Assembly: GCF_900114255.1 (NCBI RefSeq)
Contig: NZ_FOSL01000015.1
Location: 1-64,000 of the forward strand
Reading direction: 5' to 3'
DNA length: 64,000 nucleotides
DNA from: Neomesorhizobium albiziae
Lineage (GTDB): Bacteria; Pseudomonadota; Alphaproteobacteria; Rhizobiales; Rhizobiaceae
Part shown: positions 25,380 through 34,808 of the stretch, piece after piece
Numbering within the stretch: the first letter of the stretch is position 1
How the letters are laid out: each line of letters opens with the position of its first letter
Program-made: the position numbers and the translations under genes
The notes under the pieces: model-generated
What the model was told of the DNA's origin: nothing
What the model saw: the letters and a program-made list of their open reading frames with translations, nothing else
The model's database searches: none

Positions 25380-26052
25380 CCGATCCAGCAGAATCACTTT
25401 CCCTCATCTGGACTGTTGGAAGGAAATTGATTCTGAGACGACTGGCCTGATAAGATCAGGTCAGATTGGCTCTGATTTGCTGCATCGGGGCGTCACGGGG
25501 GCGAATATTCGCGTCATTCAGACGTGGTTTTCGCCGAGCAAAGAGGAGCAGGCTAAAGCCGTCGCCATGGCGATCAAGGACGTACAAACGTATATCGACG
25601 AACATGGGCTTGTCGAAACAAATGACGATGAGTCCGAAAAGCCAATCTTCCGGAAACCAGGGTTCGAAGGGATCAAAAGCTTCAACGAGATGGAGCAGGC
25701 GTTCAGTCAGTTCATCCGTGAACGGCGCGACGGCAAAAGACTTAATCGGGCACAGATGGGCACGATGGTCGGCCTCCATGAAACCATCTTCGCTCGCTAT
25801 GAAAGGGCCTTCTCGAAGCTGCAGGCGACAAGGCTGATCCACCTCAGCGAAATACTCGATTTCTCCCCGATCGAAATGATCCATTCGGCAGCGCCGCATT
25901 TCTTCGGTGACAGCCAAAAAGAGGCTGATGACAAATTGAAGCTGATCTTGAGCGTGCTGAATATGCCTCCCGCCACGGCATCCAATCTTCTGAACCTTGT
26001 CGAGGGTCTTACGCGCGAACGCGGGCAGAGTAGCGAGGAAAAGGAACGCTAG
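25363..26052 (+). CDS. Helix-turn-helix protein of the mobilization operon
   Basis: 229 residues from ATG 25363, overlapping the RHH gene by 17 bases. Contains NRAQMGTMVGLHETIFARYE, an XRE-like helix-turn-helix near residue 130, and a downstream helical segment ending NLLNLVEGLTRERG. The N-terminal part (ANIRVIQTWFSPSKEEQAKA) is not recognised. The start is uncertain; an internal ATG would also retain the HTH. Probably a regulator of the transfer genes. Confidence 0.6.
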   Translation: MTTDCDRSSRITFPHLDCWKEIDSETTGLIRSGQIGSDLLHRGVTGANIRVIQTWFSPSKEEQAKAVAMAIKDVQTYIDEHGLVETNDDESEKPIFRKPGFEGIKSFNEMEQAFSQFIRERRDGKRLNRAQMGTMVGLHETIFARYERAFSKLQATRLIHLSEILDFSPIEMIHSAAPHFFGDSQKEADDKLKLILSVLNMPPATASNLLNLVEGLTRERGQSSEEKER

Positions 26053-26220
26053 ACAGATTTCGGCCGCTGTCGGGATTCGGCTAGGGTCTACGAAGCTGAG
26101 AGAGAAAACTCTTCTCGCAGACGTGTAGCGAGTACCGCAGGCGGCAACGATCCGAGGTCCACCGTTCGACAGGGACGGCGGACCTTTTGGACTGAAGCTC
26201 CGCGTCCGATGCTTCCATAA

Positions 26221-26577
26221 ATGCGACGAATCGATAGTCGGCCACCGATTCAAAACATGCGTTGGACATGCGAGCGCGCGCCGTTGAAAATCCAGGGCAT
26301 GAACGAAATTCCCGGGCCGCAATTCCTGCGTCGCGTCGATCCCACACGCAATATGGCGCGCTTCTATATTTTGCTCTTACAGCCGACGCTCTTTGGCGAA
26401 ACGTCGCTTGTCCGGCAATGGGGGCGCATCGGCACGCGAGGCCGCCAGAAGGTCGAGTATTTCACGGCGGATCATGAGGCGGCTTCAGCGTTGTCGATGC
26501 TCGCTGCGCAAAAAATGAAGCGGGGATATGCCGGCGACGATTTTGACGTCGCCGGCGGCACCAGGGTCAGACGGTGA
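26221..26577 (+). CDS. WGR domain protein
   Basis: Up to 118 residues: ARFYILLLQPTLFGETSLVR, then QWGRIGTRGRQKVEYFTADH, and the end KKRGYAGD-like MKRGYAGDDFD. This is the stand-alone WGR domain (named for WGR in the loop), common in rhizobial mobile elements and near DUF2958/DUF736 genes; proposed nucleic-acid binding. Start could be 26221, 26257 or 26299. Its end overlaps the convergent DUF2958 gene by 11 bases. Confidence 0.8.
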   Translation: MRRIDSRPPIQNMRWTCERAPLKIQGMNEIPGPQFLRRVDPTRNMARFYILLLQPTLFGETSLVRQWGRIGTRGRQKVEYFTADHEAASALSMLAAQKMKRGYAGDDFDVAGGTRVRR

Positions 26578-26911
26578 TCGACCTCGTCACGAGCGCAAGC
26601 CTTGCATATTCCGATATCGGCCGTTCGGCCTTAAAATGGATATCCCGTTCGACGGGCAGGCCGATCGCTCCGCGGATTGCCTCGATTTCGGACAACCTCA
26701 CGCTGCCGAGTTCCGGAAATCCCAGACCGAGATCGCAAAGGCCAAAAAGGATGTCCGGTTCGCCTGGATGGGCCTCGCTGATCAGCCAGGTGGCGTTCGC
26801 ATCTGGCGTGAAAAGTTTTATCACCGGATAAGGGTCATGGTCGGGATCGCAAGCGGACTTCAAGCCGTTGGCGAGGAGTATCTTGAGAACTTCCTCAGTG
26901 ATGAGTTGCAT
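26567..26911 (-). CDS. DUF2958 protein
   Basis: 114 residues with the whole family signature: LLANGLKSACDPDHDPYPVI, KLFTPDANATWLISE, then ILFGLCDLGLGFPELGSV and GLPVERDIHF. DUF2958 proteins travel with plasmids and integrative elements and have no established activity. Downstream of DUF736 in the same direction. Confidence 0.88.
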   Translation of the reverse strand: MQLITEEVLKILLANGLKSACDPDHDPYPVIKLFTPDANATWLISEAHPGEPDILFGLCDLGLGFPELGSVRLSEIEAIRGAIGLPVERDIHFKAERPISEYARLALVTRSITV

Positions 26912-26969
26912 AACAATTCGATTTCCTTGTCGCGAGATGCCGGCCGCGCTGGCCGGCGGACCTGATTGA

Positions 26970-26996
26970 GCCGGCCCCGCTTGGTGCGGGGCCGGT
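26970..26996 (-). terminator. Strong hairpin after DUF736
   Basis: GCCGGCCCCGC, five-base loop, GCGGGGCCGGT: an 11-bp nearly all-GC stem (one G-T pair) just past the DUF736 stop. No long T run follows, so it is a likely but not textbook terminator. Confidence 0.6.
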
Positions 26997-27006
26997 TCTG
27001 CTGTCG

Positions 27007-27330
27007 TCAGGCGGGTGCGTTCCAGAGGATCACCTTTTTGGCCGGATCGTTGCCTGGGGCGGGCGCGACGTTGCCGTAGATGACGCCGATCTCGGGGGCC
27101 GATAGCTTGACCGAGGTGTACTCCTCGCCGGTCTGCTTCGAGATGCGGTTCCAGCCCGCTCCGAGCTCGAAGCCGTTGCGCCGCGCGATGACGCGGAAGT
27201 CGGGGGCGTCTTCGCTCACCTTGGTGGCGTTGGGCACGATGGCGATCGGCACGTTGACGTTGAGGGTTGCGAGCGTGCCTTCCAGGGTGCCATCCTGCTT
27301 GGCGGTGAGGCTTGCGATCGTGGTGGCCAT
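27007..27330 (-). CDS. DUF736 protein
   Basis: 107 residues starting MATTIASLTAKQDGTLEGTL, with ATKVSEDAPDFRVIARR, ELGAGWNRISKQTGEEY and VKLSAPEIG, the complete DUF736 pattern. Abundant on rhizobial plasmids and ICEs near replication or conjugation genes; role unknown, single-strand DNA binding has been suggested for similar small beta proteins. Start at the ATG after AGGAG. Confidence 0.9.
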   Translation of the reverse strand: MATTIASLTAKQDGTLEGTLATLNVNVPIAIVPNATKVSEDAPDFRVIARRNGFELGAGWNRISKQTGEEYTSVKLSAPEIGVIYGNVAPAPGNDPAKKVILWNAPA

Positions 27331-28300
27331 GGTATGTCTCCTTCGGTTGCTCGGGACCATTCCCGATGGAGCCAAAGGAGGGGAGCGGCCGCCGAAGTCA
27401 CCGAGCGCAGCGAGGGGAACCCCCTTGCGGGGTTGACGGCCAAGGCTGCCGGTCCACTACAAAGGCGACATAGATCGGGAATGGTCTTCGAAGCCACCGA
27501 CAGTGGAGACGAACCTCTGGCCATCGGCATCGCAGCCGCAACTCGGGGAGGTCGCCTCTATAGCGGCGCGCCGCCTTCATTCTGCGTCCGGTTCACCGCG
27601 TCGGCCCGCCTCTCGCCGGAACGTCGCACCCTTCACCCCGCATTGCCGCAGTGCGTCGATTGCCGTGATTGGGCGGTCCGCGACCGCGTCGCATTCAGTC
27701 GGGCAGGCTCGCGCCTCAAATCATGCCGACGTGAGCGCATGTCGTCATTCATTGCAATGTCGCCCCTGCCCGCGGTGCCGACTGGCCAAGATGATCCACA
27801 GCGCACCGCATGCCTGGCCGACGCCCGGCTTCGCCCAACCCGGTGACGACTGACGGCCCGGGAAGGCTCGTTAGTCCGGCAGGACAGGCGACACGCATCG
27901 AACTCTCTAGCAAGGAGGAGCGACCGGCGACTGCGATTGGACCCGGCAGACATGCGTGAAATGATATCGATAATTCTAAGGCCGACGGATTGCCGCGCAC
28001 AGGGCCGACGGTCCGGACGGTTGGGCACGGGCATCGATGACGTCGATGGTGACGGCGCTGCCGGGCGATATAGGCGCCGCTCGCGCGTGGATGGCGATCT
28101 ACAGGAGGCCCTCAGACACGAGCAGACCACCGGCTTATTCCTTAGCGGATCGCGCCGGTGCACCGTCACGACATACGGCGGTCAAAGTGAGATGCCGAAC
28201 AGATGCGTGTGTGTGGCTGAGCCCGGGGCTCGCATGTGGCGCACATGCCGGCATAAGGAAGCCGCAGCGTGTCGCCACGCTGCGGCTTTTGGACGGGCGG
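27331..28300. other. Long gap with no confident gene
   Basis: About 970 bases upstream of DUF736. Open frames on both strands have Arg-rich, low-complexity translations typical of high-GC non-coding DNA. One minus-strand piece near 27660 (ADRPITAIDALRQCGVKGAT) looks protein-like but is too short to assign. It may hold the DUF736 promoter close to 27350. Confidence 0.45.
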
Positions 28301-28633
28301 TTATGCAACGTTGTCCTTGAATCGCCAGATGGGGATGCCGAGCCGGCGCGCCTTGTCGACCAGGTTGTCGGTGATGCCGGAACCAGGAAAGACGATAACG
28401 CCAGCCGGCACCACGGAGAGCAGTTCGTCGTTGCGCCGGAACGGGGCCGCCTTGGCATGGCGGTTCCAGTCGGGCTTGAAGGCAATCTGCGGCACGTTTC
28501 GGCTCTCGGCCCAGCAGGCGGCGATGCGTTCGGCGCCGCGCGGGCTGCCGCCATGCAGGAGAACCATGTCGGGATGCTTCGCATGGGCCTTGTCGAGACT
28601 GTCCCAGATGCGATCGTGATCGTTGAAGTCCAT
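28301..28633 (-). pseudogene. DUF2493 protein, N-terminally truncated
   Basis: 110 residues of the C-terminal DUF2493 (YspA/SLOG-like) domain: HPDMVLLHGGSPRGAERIA, then IAFKPDWNRHAKAAPFRRND and VIVFPGSGITDNLVDKARRL. Full-length rhizobial versions have roughly 150-200 more N-terminal residues and a strand ending in GG before DFNDHDRIW. Here the upstream sequence abruptly becomes a helix-turn-helix regulator in another frame, so the gene was cut by recombination near 28636. Confidence 0.75.
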
Positions 28634-28639
28634 GCCGCC

Positions 28640-28979
28640 GGCTCTTGCTGGCTCAAGATTGCGCGTAGCGCAGTCTGCACCGCGCCGAGTTCCGGCGCTT
28701 CGAGCCGCGTCTCTGCATACACAGGCGCAAAGCCGGCGGCGAGCAGCAACACGTTGCGCTCGCGCAAAGGAACGTCGAGCACATTGAAAGCAGCATCACC
28801 ATCTCGCGGCTCGGTTTCGCGCGGCCGGTTTCAAGAAAGCAGATGTGGCGCGGGGATACCTCGGCTTCGTGCGCCAGCGCCAACTGGCTCAGGCTGCGTG
28901 TTTTGCGCCAATACTGCAGCAGGGTTCCGACTTGAGCGCCTGTCGCGGCGGACGCATAGAAAAGCTGTGTGGACATCAT
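28640..28979 (-). pseudogene. MmyB-like XRE regulator, frameshifted and truncated
   Basis: Starts MMSTQLFYASAATGAQVGTL, then LQYWRKTRSLSQLALAHEAE, VSPRHICFLETGRAKPSREM: a clear XRE helix-turn-helix of the MmyB-like class. Near 28785 the frame shifts, and LDVPLRERNVLLLAAGFAPV (the typical continuation) follows in the next frame. The MmyB ligand-binding domain is missing, replaced by the DUF2493 fragment. Non-functional as a full regulator. Confidence 0.75.
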
Positions 28980-29175
28980 GCGCTAGATATCGCCGGCGCA
29001 GGCAGCGTCAATTCCCTGGCAGGTAAGCGCGATCGAAACGGGATGAAATCCGTCTTCCAATCGTTTTCCACGACCTCAACTTACCTGCGAGGGAATTGAG
29101 GCGTCGCGCGTGCCAGCCGATGGTGCAGCCCGCGCGGCGCATTGCCGTGTGCTCATCCCCTCATAGGATTACGCC

Positions 29176-29724
29176 ATGCATCAATATCGCATCCACACCC
29201 TCGAATCCGCACCAGAAGAATCCAGACCCGCGCTGCAAGGATTGATGCAAGCGGTCGGCCTCATTCCCAATTTGGCCGCGACGATGGCCGAGTCACCGAC
29301 GCTGGTAAACGGCTTCGTCGGCGCCTTCGGTAACTTCCACCGCGGTAGCTTCACCGGCCCCCAGAAGCAAGTGCTCCTGCTGACCAATGCCGTCACCAAC
29401 ACCTGCGTATGGGCTGTCGCCTTCCACTCCACGATGGCACTGAAGGAAGGTGTCGACGCCGACGATGTTGGCGCAATTCGCGAAAGGCGGCTGCCGAAAG
29501 ACGCTAAATTCGCCGCACTCTCCCGCTTCACGCGCGCGTTGATTGAAGAGCGTGGACATGCAGACGAGCAGGACATTTCGACGTTCACCGACGCAGGCTT
29601 TGGGCCGGATCAAGTACTGGAAGTGATCGCCGGGCTGGCGGTGTCGGTGCTGGCGAATTACGCCGGGAACATCACAAAACCGGTGTTGGAGGAGCCGTTT
29701 AAGGCCCAGAATTGGAAGGCGTAG
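29176..29724 (+). CDS. Carboxymuconolactone decarboxylase/AhpD-like protein
   Basis: 182 residues of the CMD/AhpD fold, with SFTGPQKQVLLLTNAVTNT and CVWAVAFHSTMALKEG. AhpD-type peroxidase-linked proteins use CxxC followed by a His; here the second Cys is Ala (CVWA...H), so only one active-site Cys remains and disulfide chemistry of the AhpD type is unlikely. Single gene; between its stop and 30018 nothing is recognised. Confidence 0.8.
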   Translation: MHQYRIHTLESAPEESRPALQGLMQAVGLIPNLAATMAESPTLVNGFVGAFGNFHRGSFTGPQKQVLLLTNAVTNTCVWAVAFHSTMALKEGVDADDVGAIRERRLPKDAKFAALSRFTRALIEERGHADEQDISTFTDAGFGPDQVLEVIAGLAVSVLANYAGNITKPVLEEPFKAQNWKA

Positions 29725-30018
29725 GCGCCAGGTCCCCTCCGGGCCGACCTGGAAGACCGTGTAGGCAAACAGCGCCAGAAGCGTCGGGAAAAAGGGCGAC
29801 TACTACGAGATCACAGACAGTCTGCAGCAGAGCGACAGCTACTGACCGCGCTTTTTTCTGAGTGAGTGACGGCCGAAATCGGCCGCCTCCGGTCGTTCAA
29901 TGCCTCCGGTGAACAACCGCCCAGTCGACCAGACGGCCATCGACGCTTCCGCCTGGCAACTTCAGCACTCCACCCTTGCGCACGATGCTGCCATTCAGCA
30001 GCAATTACCAGTTCGGGC

Positions 30019-30546
30019 TCAATCGTGCCGCTCACTCATTAGCGGCTTGGCTCCCGGTGACGCTGCAATGTTCTTGTTCACGACGTCGATCGTGTGTTGG
30101 TATGCCTCCCTCGGACTGAACTCAAGAACCTCGGTGTCCTCCTCGTAAACAGGCACGTGTCCGGGTTCGAGGTAGTAGACGTCTCCAGTTTTCAAGACAA
30201 AGTCGCGGTTGGTGGTCTTGATGCGCACGCGGCCCTTCAGAATGTAGCCCCAATGGGGTGCCTGGCACATGTCACCAGGGAGACCTTTGAACAATGGTGT
30301 CGCATCCGTCCCATTGGGAAAGGTCTCATATGAGACGATCATCCCTCCCCACTCGACCATGCGACTGCGGAAGCCCTCTCCATAGTCCTCTACCAGCGGC
30401 AATTCCTTCATCTGCTGATGCATTGGTCTATCTCCTTCTGACCTCGTACTATGACCTTCCGCGTTGGCAGAGCTGATTTGGCCGACCATCATGATTCCCG
30501 AAACGCCAGAGACAGCAATCGACCGGAGACGGCTCTCGAAGGACAT
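30019..30546 (-). CDS. Exported cupin-domain protein
   Basis: 175 residues with a signal-like N-terminus (SIAVSGVSGIMMVGQISSANA) and one cupin barrel: PHWGYILKGRVRIKT, then FVLKTGDVYYLEPGHVPVYE. GGGAG lies before the ATG at 30546. A second in-frame start at MHQQMKEL would give a cytosolic form. Metal or ligand unknown. It follows the LuxR-type gene in the same direction after 148 bases. Confidence 0.75.
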   Translation of the reverse strand: MSFESRLRSIAVSGVSGIMMVGQISSANAEGHSTRSEGDRPMHQQMKELPLVEDYGEGFRSRMVEWGGMIVSYETFPNGTDATPLFKGLPGDMCQAPHWGYILKGRVRIKTTNRDFVLKTGDVYYLEPGHVPVYEEDTEVLEFSPREAYQHTIDVVNKNIAASPGAKPLMSERHD

Positions 30547-30694
30547 CGTATTTCTCCCAGTGTTTTCCTCGACCCAACGCGTCGGGGCACCTGGTCGAGG
30601 ATAGGGCACGCGATGCGGTTGCTCTTCGGGGAGAAGGCCCAAGAGATAAAGGCGGCAAAGTGGGTATTTCCACCCACGCGGCCCCGCTGGGCGA

Positions 30695-32395
30695 CTAGAT
30701 GAGCTTGTGTTCGTACGCAAGGGCCGTGGCGGCAGTGCGGGATGCAACGTCGAGCTTGTCGAAGATATTGCTCACATGTCTGTCGACGGTTTTCTTGCTC
30801 AGACCCAAATCTGCAGCAATGGCTTTGTTGGTCCTGCCGGTAGCGACGAGGCGAAGCACTTGCAGTTCGCGCTCCGTCAATCGATGGTCGCAGGTTGAAC
30901 CTGCTCTCAGGGTCAGAGAGCTGATGCTGGCAAGGTCTGGCGTTGCCCCAAGTTGCTCGAAGACCGCTTTGGCGGCGGTTAGCGCAAGTTCGGCACCGTC
31001 TTCATCCCCGAGCGCGCGGCAGGCCATGCCGATCAGCACCCTCGCCCGCGCCTCTGCATAGGGTATTTCTATTTGTTGCCAAAGCTCGAACGCGCGGCGA
31101 AGCGAACCGAGAGCAGCTTGCGCGTCGCCCTTTGCCAGACTGACCGACCCGCTTGCCTGCGCGGCCATCGCCGCAAGCAATTCCGCGTCAATATCCTGAG
31201 CAGCGAGCTCCAACTCGCGACAGGCACTGGCTGCGGCTGCAAGATCGCCCGCAGCCAGCATAATCTCGACGCACGCGAAGAGCAGCCACTTCCGTTGCGG
31301 GCAGTCAGCCGTAGCGCTCATCGCACTGCGGATGGCCGCCGCGGCGGCCTCGGCTCGTCCCTGAGCCAATCGCAGCAGGGCCAACCCCGGCTGCGGTTCG
31401 TACCCTTTCTCGCTGGCTTTCCGATAGGCCTGCTCGGCCGATCCGTACTCGCCGCGAAGTCGATGAATTTCCGCCTGCTGGTAAAGTGCGACGGCGGCTG
31501 CCCGTTGATTGCCGCCCTGCGTAAGGCGTTCACAGGCGCGCCGGGCTTCCTCCAAGGCATCGCACCAGGCACCGCTCATTTGCAGCATCTCCGCACGATG
31601 AACGCGGCAGACGCCTGTGAATGCGACCAGTTGCTGCTGTCTCGCGCACCATTGGTGCAGGGCAAGCGTCCATTCGCGGGCGCGGCCAAGAGCGTACGCT
31701 TCCTGACAGGCGTCGATCAGGCTGCAATAGATCAAGCCGCACACGATTGGTGACATCTCTTTCGTGGTCACCGCGAGCATCGCCTCGTCCAGCAAGGCCA
31801 GGCCGTCCACCATCTTGCCCTGCTTGATGAGCGACCGGCCTTGTAGATGCCGGGCGATCGCGACCAATTCCGCATCGGCGCAACGCTCGCCCACATCTGC
31901 AGCATCGGAGGCGCTTGCGAAAGCCGCAACGCTGTCGCCAACTGCGAGTTGTTGATCCACTTCTGCGAGCATCAGATAGCCGCGTTCGGCACAGTCGCCG
32001 TCCTCTGGTTGGAGCAAGCGATGCGCGCGACCAAGCCATCCTGTAGCGCGCCCCGTCTCGCCGCCGAAGAAAAGCTGCGTACTCAACCAGACAGCACAGC
32101 GAATGGCGAGCAGGCGTCCGTCGGAATCCAGGTGCGCCTGGTAGGCACGTTCAAGCGCCTGCACATAGTCGTCGTCCCGACCGATCAGGTATGCGGCCGT
32201 GGCTAGCAGCTCGAGATCCGCCGCTTGCAACGGCGCGGCTTGATCGGTGCGCGACAGCGCGGAAAAGGCGTCAGCCCATGCCCGCTGCTCAAAGCACTTG
32301 CGGCCGCGCGCCAGCTCCCCGACCGTATCGGAGATTGCTGCTCTTCCATGATGGACTCGAGCCATAGTCTCCATGCGTATTGCCCAGTCCCGCAC
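30695..32395 (-). CDS. TPR-containing LuxR family transcriptional regulator
   Basis: 566 residues. The first 480 are repeated helical hairpins (TPR-like: ALERAYQAHLDSDGRLLAIR, ALLDEAMLAVTTKEM, AEQAYRKASEKGYEPQPGLA). The end is a LuxR-type HTH: LTERELQVLRLVATGRTNKA followed by LGLSKKTVDRHVSNIFDKL. No NB-ARC/MalT ATPase is seen, so it is a TPR-LuxR type that senses through protein or ligand contacts. Start GTG 32395 or ATG 32374. It may control the downstream cupin gene. Confidence 0.85.
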   Translation of the reverse strand: MRDWAIRMETMARVHHGRAAISDTVGELARGRKCFEQRAWADAFSALSRTDQAAPLQAADLELLATAAYLIGRDDDYVQALERAYQAHLDSDGRLLAIRCAVWLSTQLFFGGETGRATGWLGRAHRLLQPEDGDCAERGYLMLAEVDQQLAVGDSVAAFASASDAADVGERCADAELVAIARHLQGRSLIKQGKMVDGLALLDEAMLAVTTKEMSPIVCGLIYCSLIDACQEAYALGRAREWTLALHQWCARQQQLVAFTGVCRVHRAEMLQMSGAWCDALEEARRACERLTQGGNQRAAAVALYQQAEIHRLRGEYGSAEQAYRKASEKGYEPQPGLALLRLAQGRAEAAAAAIRSAMSATADCPQRKWLLFACVEIMLAAGDLAAAASACRELELAAQDIDAELLAAMAAQASGSVSLAKGDAQAALGSLRRAFELWQQIEIPYAEARARVLIGMACRALGDEDGAELALTAAKAVFEQLGATPDLASISSLTLRAGSTCDHRLTERELQVLRLVATGRTNKAIAADLGLSKKTVDRHVSNIFDKLDVASRTAATALAYEHKLI

Positions 32396-32805
32396 TGGTT
32401 TAGCAGATGAGCTATCAATCAGCCGTCGTGCAGGGCTGCGGCTCTATGTGAATGAACGTCAACTCATAGCGCATTTTGCCCGGTCCGGGCAGACCATGGG
32501 GCGTCGGCTTCCAAGCCCAATTCGGCCATTTCAACCAGTGATGAGAACACTAGTTGGACGGGTCGCAGTGACCGTCTCGCCGAGCGAGAGGCGCAACGCC
32601 CTACATTGGGTCCAAATCACGGTAGATTGAGGACAGCGCATGCAGGCAGGCCTGATCAAAACCAGAAATCCGTCTGGCAAGCCCCGAAGAACTGGACGAA
32701 GTCGGTTGCTTCGTCTCCATTGCCTTTATCGCCCGGGCCCTGCCCCAAAATAACCCGTATTGATCCAGCCAACCGCTCGTCGGAGACTTTGATTGGCTAC
32801 GACCA
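32396..32805. other. Intergenic, nothing recognised
   Basis: Region upstream of the LuxR-type gene and downstream of the Tat protein gene. No ORF of plausible composition on either strand; probable promoter area of the regulator near 32400. Confidence 0.5.
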
Positions 32806-33159
32806 CTACATCATTGAGAGCAGAATTCCTTGCATATGCTCTCTGAGATCGAGTTCTCCACGCGCCTCGATCTCAAGAAGATAGGTCGCCTTGGCTCGAC
32901 GGTCGGCCTCACCTATCGCGGGGAAACCGCACACCGCGAGCAGCGCCCTCTCCTCATCCCGGCTGCTTGCGGTGTGGTCATTGCGGGTGCCCCGCGGCTT
33001 TCGGATTTCCTGCATGAACGTCGTATAGGCGGCTCCGTGCGCTTCGATCAACGCCGACAGATCGCGGGATGGCTGCTGCTCCCGTGCGGTACCCATTTCC
33101 ACCGCGGTCACACCGAGCACGGCGCTCCCAACGAGTATCGTGCGGCGACTTACTGACAT
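32806..33159 (-). CDS. Hypothetical protein with Tat-like signal
   Basis: 117 residues starting MSVSRRTILVGSAVLGVTAV, a twin-arginine-type leader with a short hydrophobic core. The mature part is charged and helical (RDLSALIEAHGAAYTTFM, EADRRAKATYLLEIEARG). Start at the ATG with AGGTCACC upstream. No family recognised; likely periplasmic. Confidence 0.5.
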   Translation of the reverse strand: MSVSRRTILVGSAVLGVTAVEMGTAREQQPSRDLSALIEAHGAAYTTFMQEIRKPRGTRNDHTASSRDEERALLAVCGFPAIGEADRRAKATYLLEIEARGELDLREHMQGILLSMM

Positions 33160-33394
33160 TGGTGACCTCCCAGCGCTGGCCTGTGGCAACGATAGCACCC
33201 CGGACCGCCCTTTCCTGTCAGGATCATGTCTGACCGGACTTCTCACTGAGGATCTCGAGCAGGACCTTCCTGTCCGCGCCCCAGCTTGGACGCTCCTGCA
33301 GGAACGCTTCCTGGCTCGCATAACTGGTGCTTACCCTGAACGACATCTTCCGACCAGGTGTCGTAATCGGGAAACGAGCGTCACTCGTCCTTAA

Positions 33395-33735
33395 TCAGCC
33401 AGTGCCCACCGTCTTTCTGACAAAGCCGATTACTGCCGTAAGGAGTATGCCGCCCAGCAGCCCCGCTATTCCAACGCCGATCATCGCCGCGGGCGTCAGG
33501 CCGCCGACGCTCGTTACGGTGGCGTCGGCGGCTGCTTCGACATGGCCGACAAATCGGGCGATGCCAGGAACACGGCCTGCAAGCCACGTCAGCGCGAGGC
33601 CTCCGATTGCGCCTATCAAAGCGTTGGCGGTTCCCCCAAGCTGATGCTGCGAGCCCCGCGCCCAAGGGCCATGCCGCCCGCAGCGCCGCAGACGATCTCG
33701 ATAACGAGTGCGATAGCTGCTTCCAGGCCGGACAT
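33395..33735 (-). pseudogene. Small membrane protein broken in a G run
   Basis: From ATG 33735: MSGLEAAIALVIEIVCGAAG, then GMALGRGARSISLG, and the frame is lost in a run of five G. In the next frame it continues GTANALIGAIGGLALTWLAG and ends with VGIAGLLGGILLTAVIGFVR. One extra G would restore a protein of 113 residues with three Gly-rich membrane helices. Either a real slip-type frameshift or an assembly error. No function known. Confidence 0.65.
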
Positions 33736-33916
33736 ATTCACACCTGTGCTGCTCTTGTGGCCTAGTTTGGTTGTTCCAAACGGGGTTCCTCACGCATTGC
33801 GGTTTCCTGTCGGGGCTTATCGGCGGGAATTTCCACCGGACGGCAATTCGGAACCGTCCGGTGGGAATGATCCCCAGCAGTGGTGGTGCCGCAGCCGCTC
33901 GCTGCTGACGTCCTAA

Positions 33917-34792
33917 CTATAGAGGTTGCGCGAGCCAAGGCATAGCACCAGCACCACTGGCGACCCATATCCCCAAGGATATCAGCATAACACCTACCAC
34001 GGCCCCTGAACGGCGCCCCTGTGGGAGCATCTTCTCAACAAACACAACCAATGTGAGCAGAAGCATCCAGGCCAAGCTCATGACCCCTGTGGCGACCAAC
34101 ACGGCGAACAGCGCCCAGCAGCAGCCGAAACAATAGGTGCCGTGCTTCAGTCCCATTGCCAGTGCTCCGATCCGTCCATCGCGCCAGTGCTGCGTTATGA
34201 AGGCAAGGGGCGAGCGGCAGTGCCGGAGGCAAACCCGCTTGACCGGCGTGAACTGGTAAAGTCCGGCCCCTACCACCGTGGCACCAAGCGCGACCGGTGC
34301 CCATTTGGTCCGCTGAGTTGGTGCGAGGCTCGTTGCCAGTTCGCTGCCAATCTGGACAAGGACATAGACGACAATCCCCGCTCCCGCCCAGACGAGGATG
34401 TAACCCGTCACGAAGATCCACGTTGGAACGGCCACTTCTCTTGCACGGCCGGCCTGAGCCGAGGCAAACATAAAGATCATCGACGCCGAGGCTGGAAGCA
34501 TCATTGCAGTCATCATCACGGTCCAGACTGCAACGAAGATCCCTCCATTCCAGAACGACCACCCGGTGGCAGCGATGCCGCCCATGGCCATACCAGCCAT
34601 GCCTTCAGCGGTCATCCCCCCGCTCACCGCAATGCCCATCGGCATACTCATGCTGACAGCCTGGTAGATGGTCAGGAACCACGCAGCTCCTGTCAGCACG
34701 GCCAGAGACAACAGTATGCTTAGCGGGGTATGTCCGCATCGGCCCATCGGCCGCAGCCAAGAGAACCACGCAAGGATTCGAAGGGCGGGCAA
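33917..34792 (-). CDS. DUF2182 membrane protein
   Basis: About 291 residues, seven or eight predicted membrane helices, with AVWTVMMTAMMLPASASMIF, Met-rich SMSMPMGIAVSGG and GLKHGTYCFGCCWALFAVLV, all typical of DUF2182 (predicted metal-binding membrane proteins). I place the start at TTG 34792, with AAGGA nine bases upstream and 16 bases after the DUF1326 stop; the frame is open further upstream but would overlap that gene. DUF1326 and DUF2182 genes are regularly adjacent. Confidence 0.85.
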   Translation of the reverse strand: MPALRILAWFSWLRPMGRCGHTPLSILLSLAVLTGAAWFLTIYQAVSMSMPMGIAVSGGMTAEGMAGMAMGGIAATGWSFWNGGIFVAVWTVMMTAMMLPASASMIFMFASAQAGRAREVAVPTWIFVTGYILVWAGAGIVVYVLVQIGSELATSLAPTQRTKWAPVALGATVVGAGLYQFTPVKRVCLRHCRSPLAFITQHWRDGRIGALAMGLKHGTYCFGCCWALFAVLVATGVMSLAWMLLLTLVVFVEKMLPQGRRSGAVVGVMLISLGIWVASGAGAMPWLAQPL

Positions 34793-34808
34793 GAGGCGCT
34801 TCCTTGCG

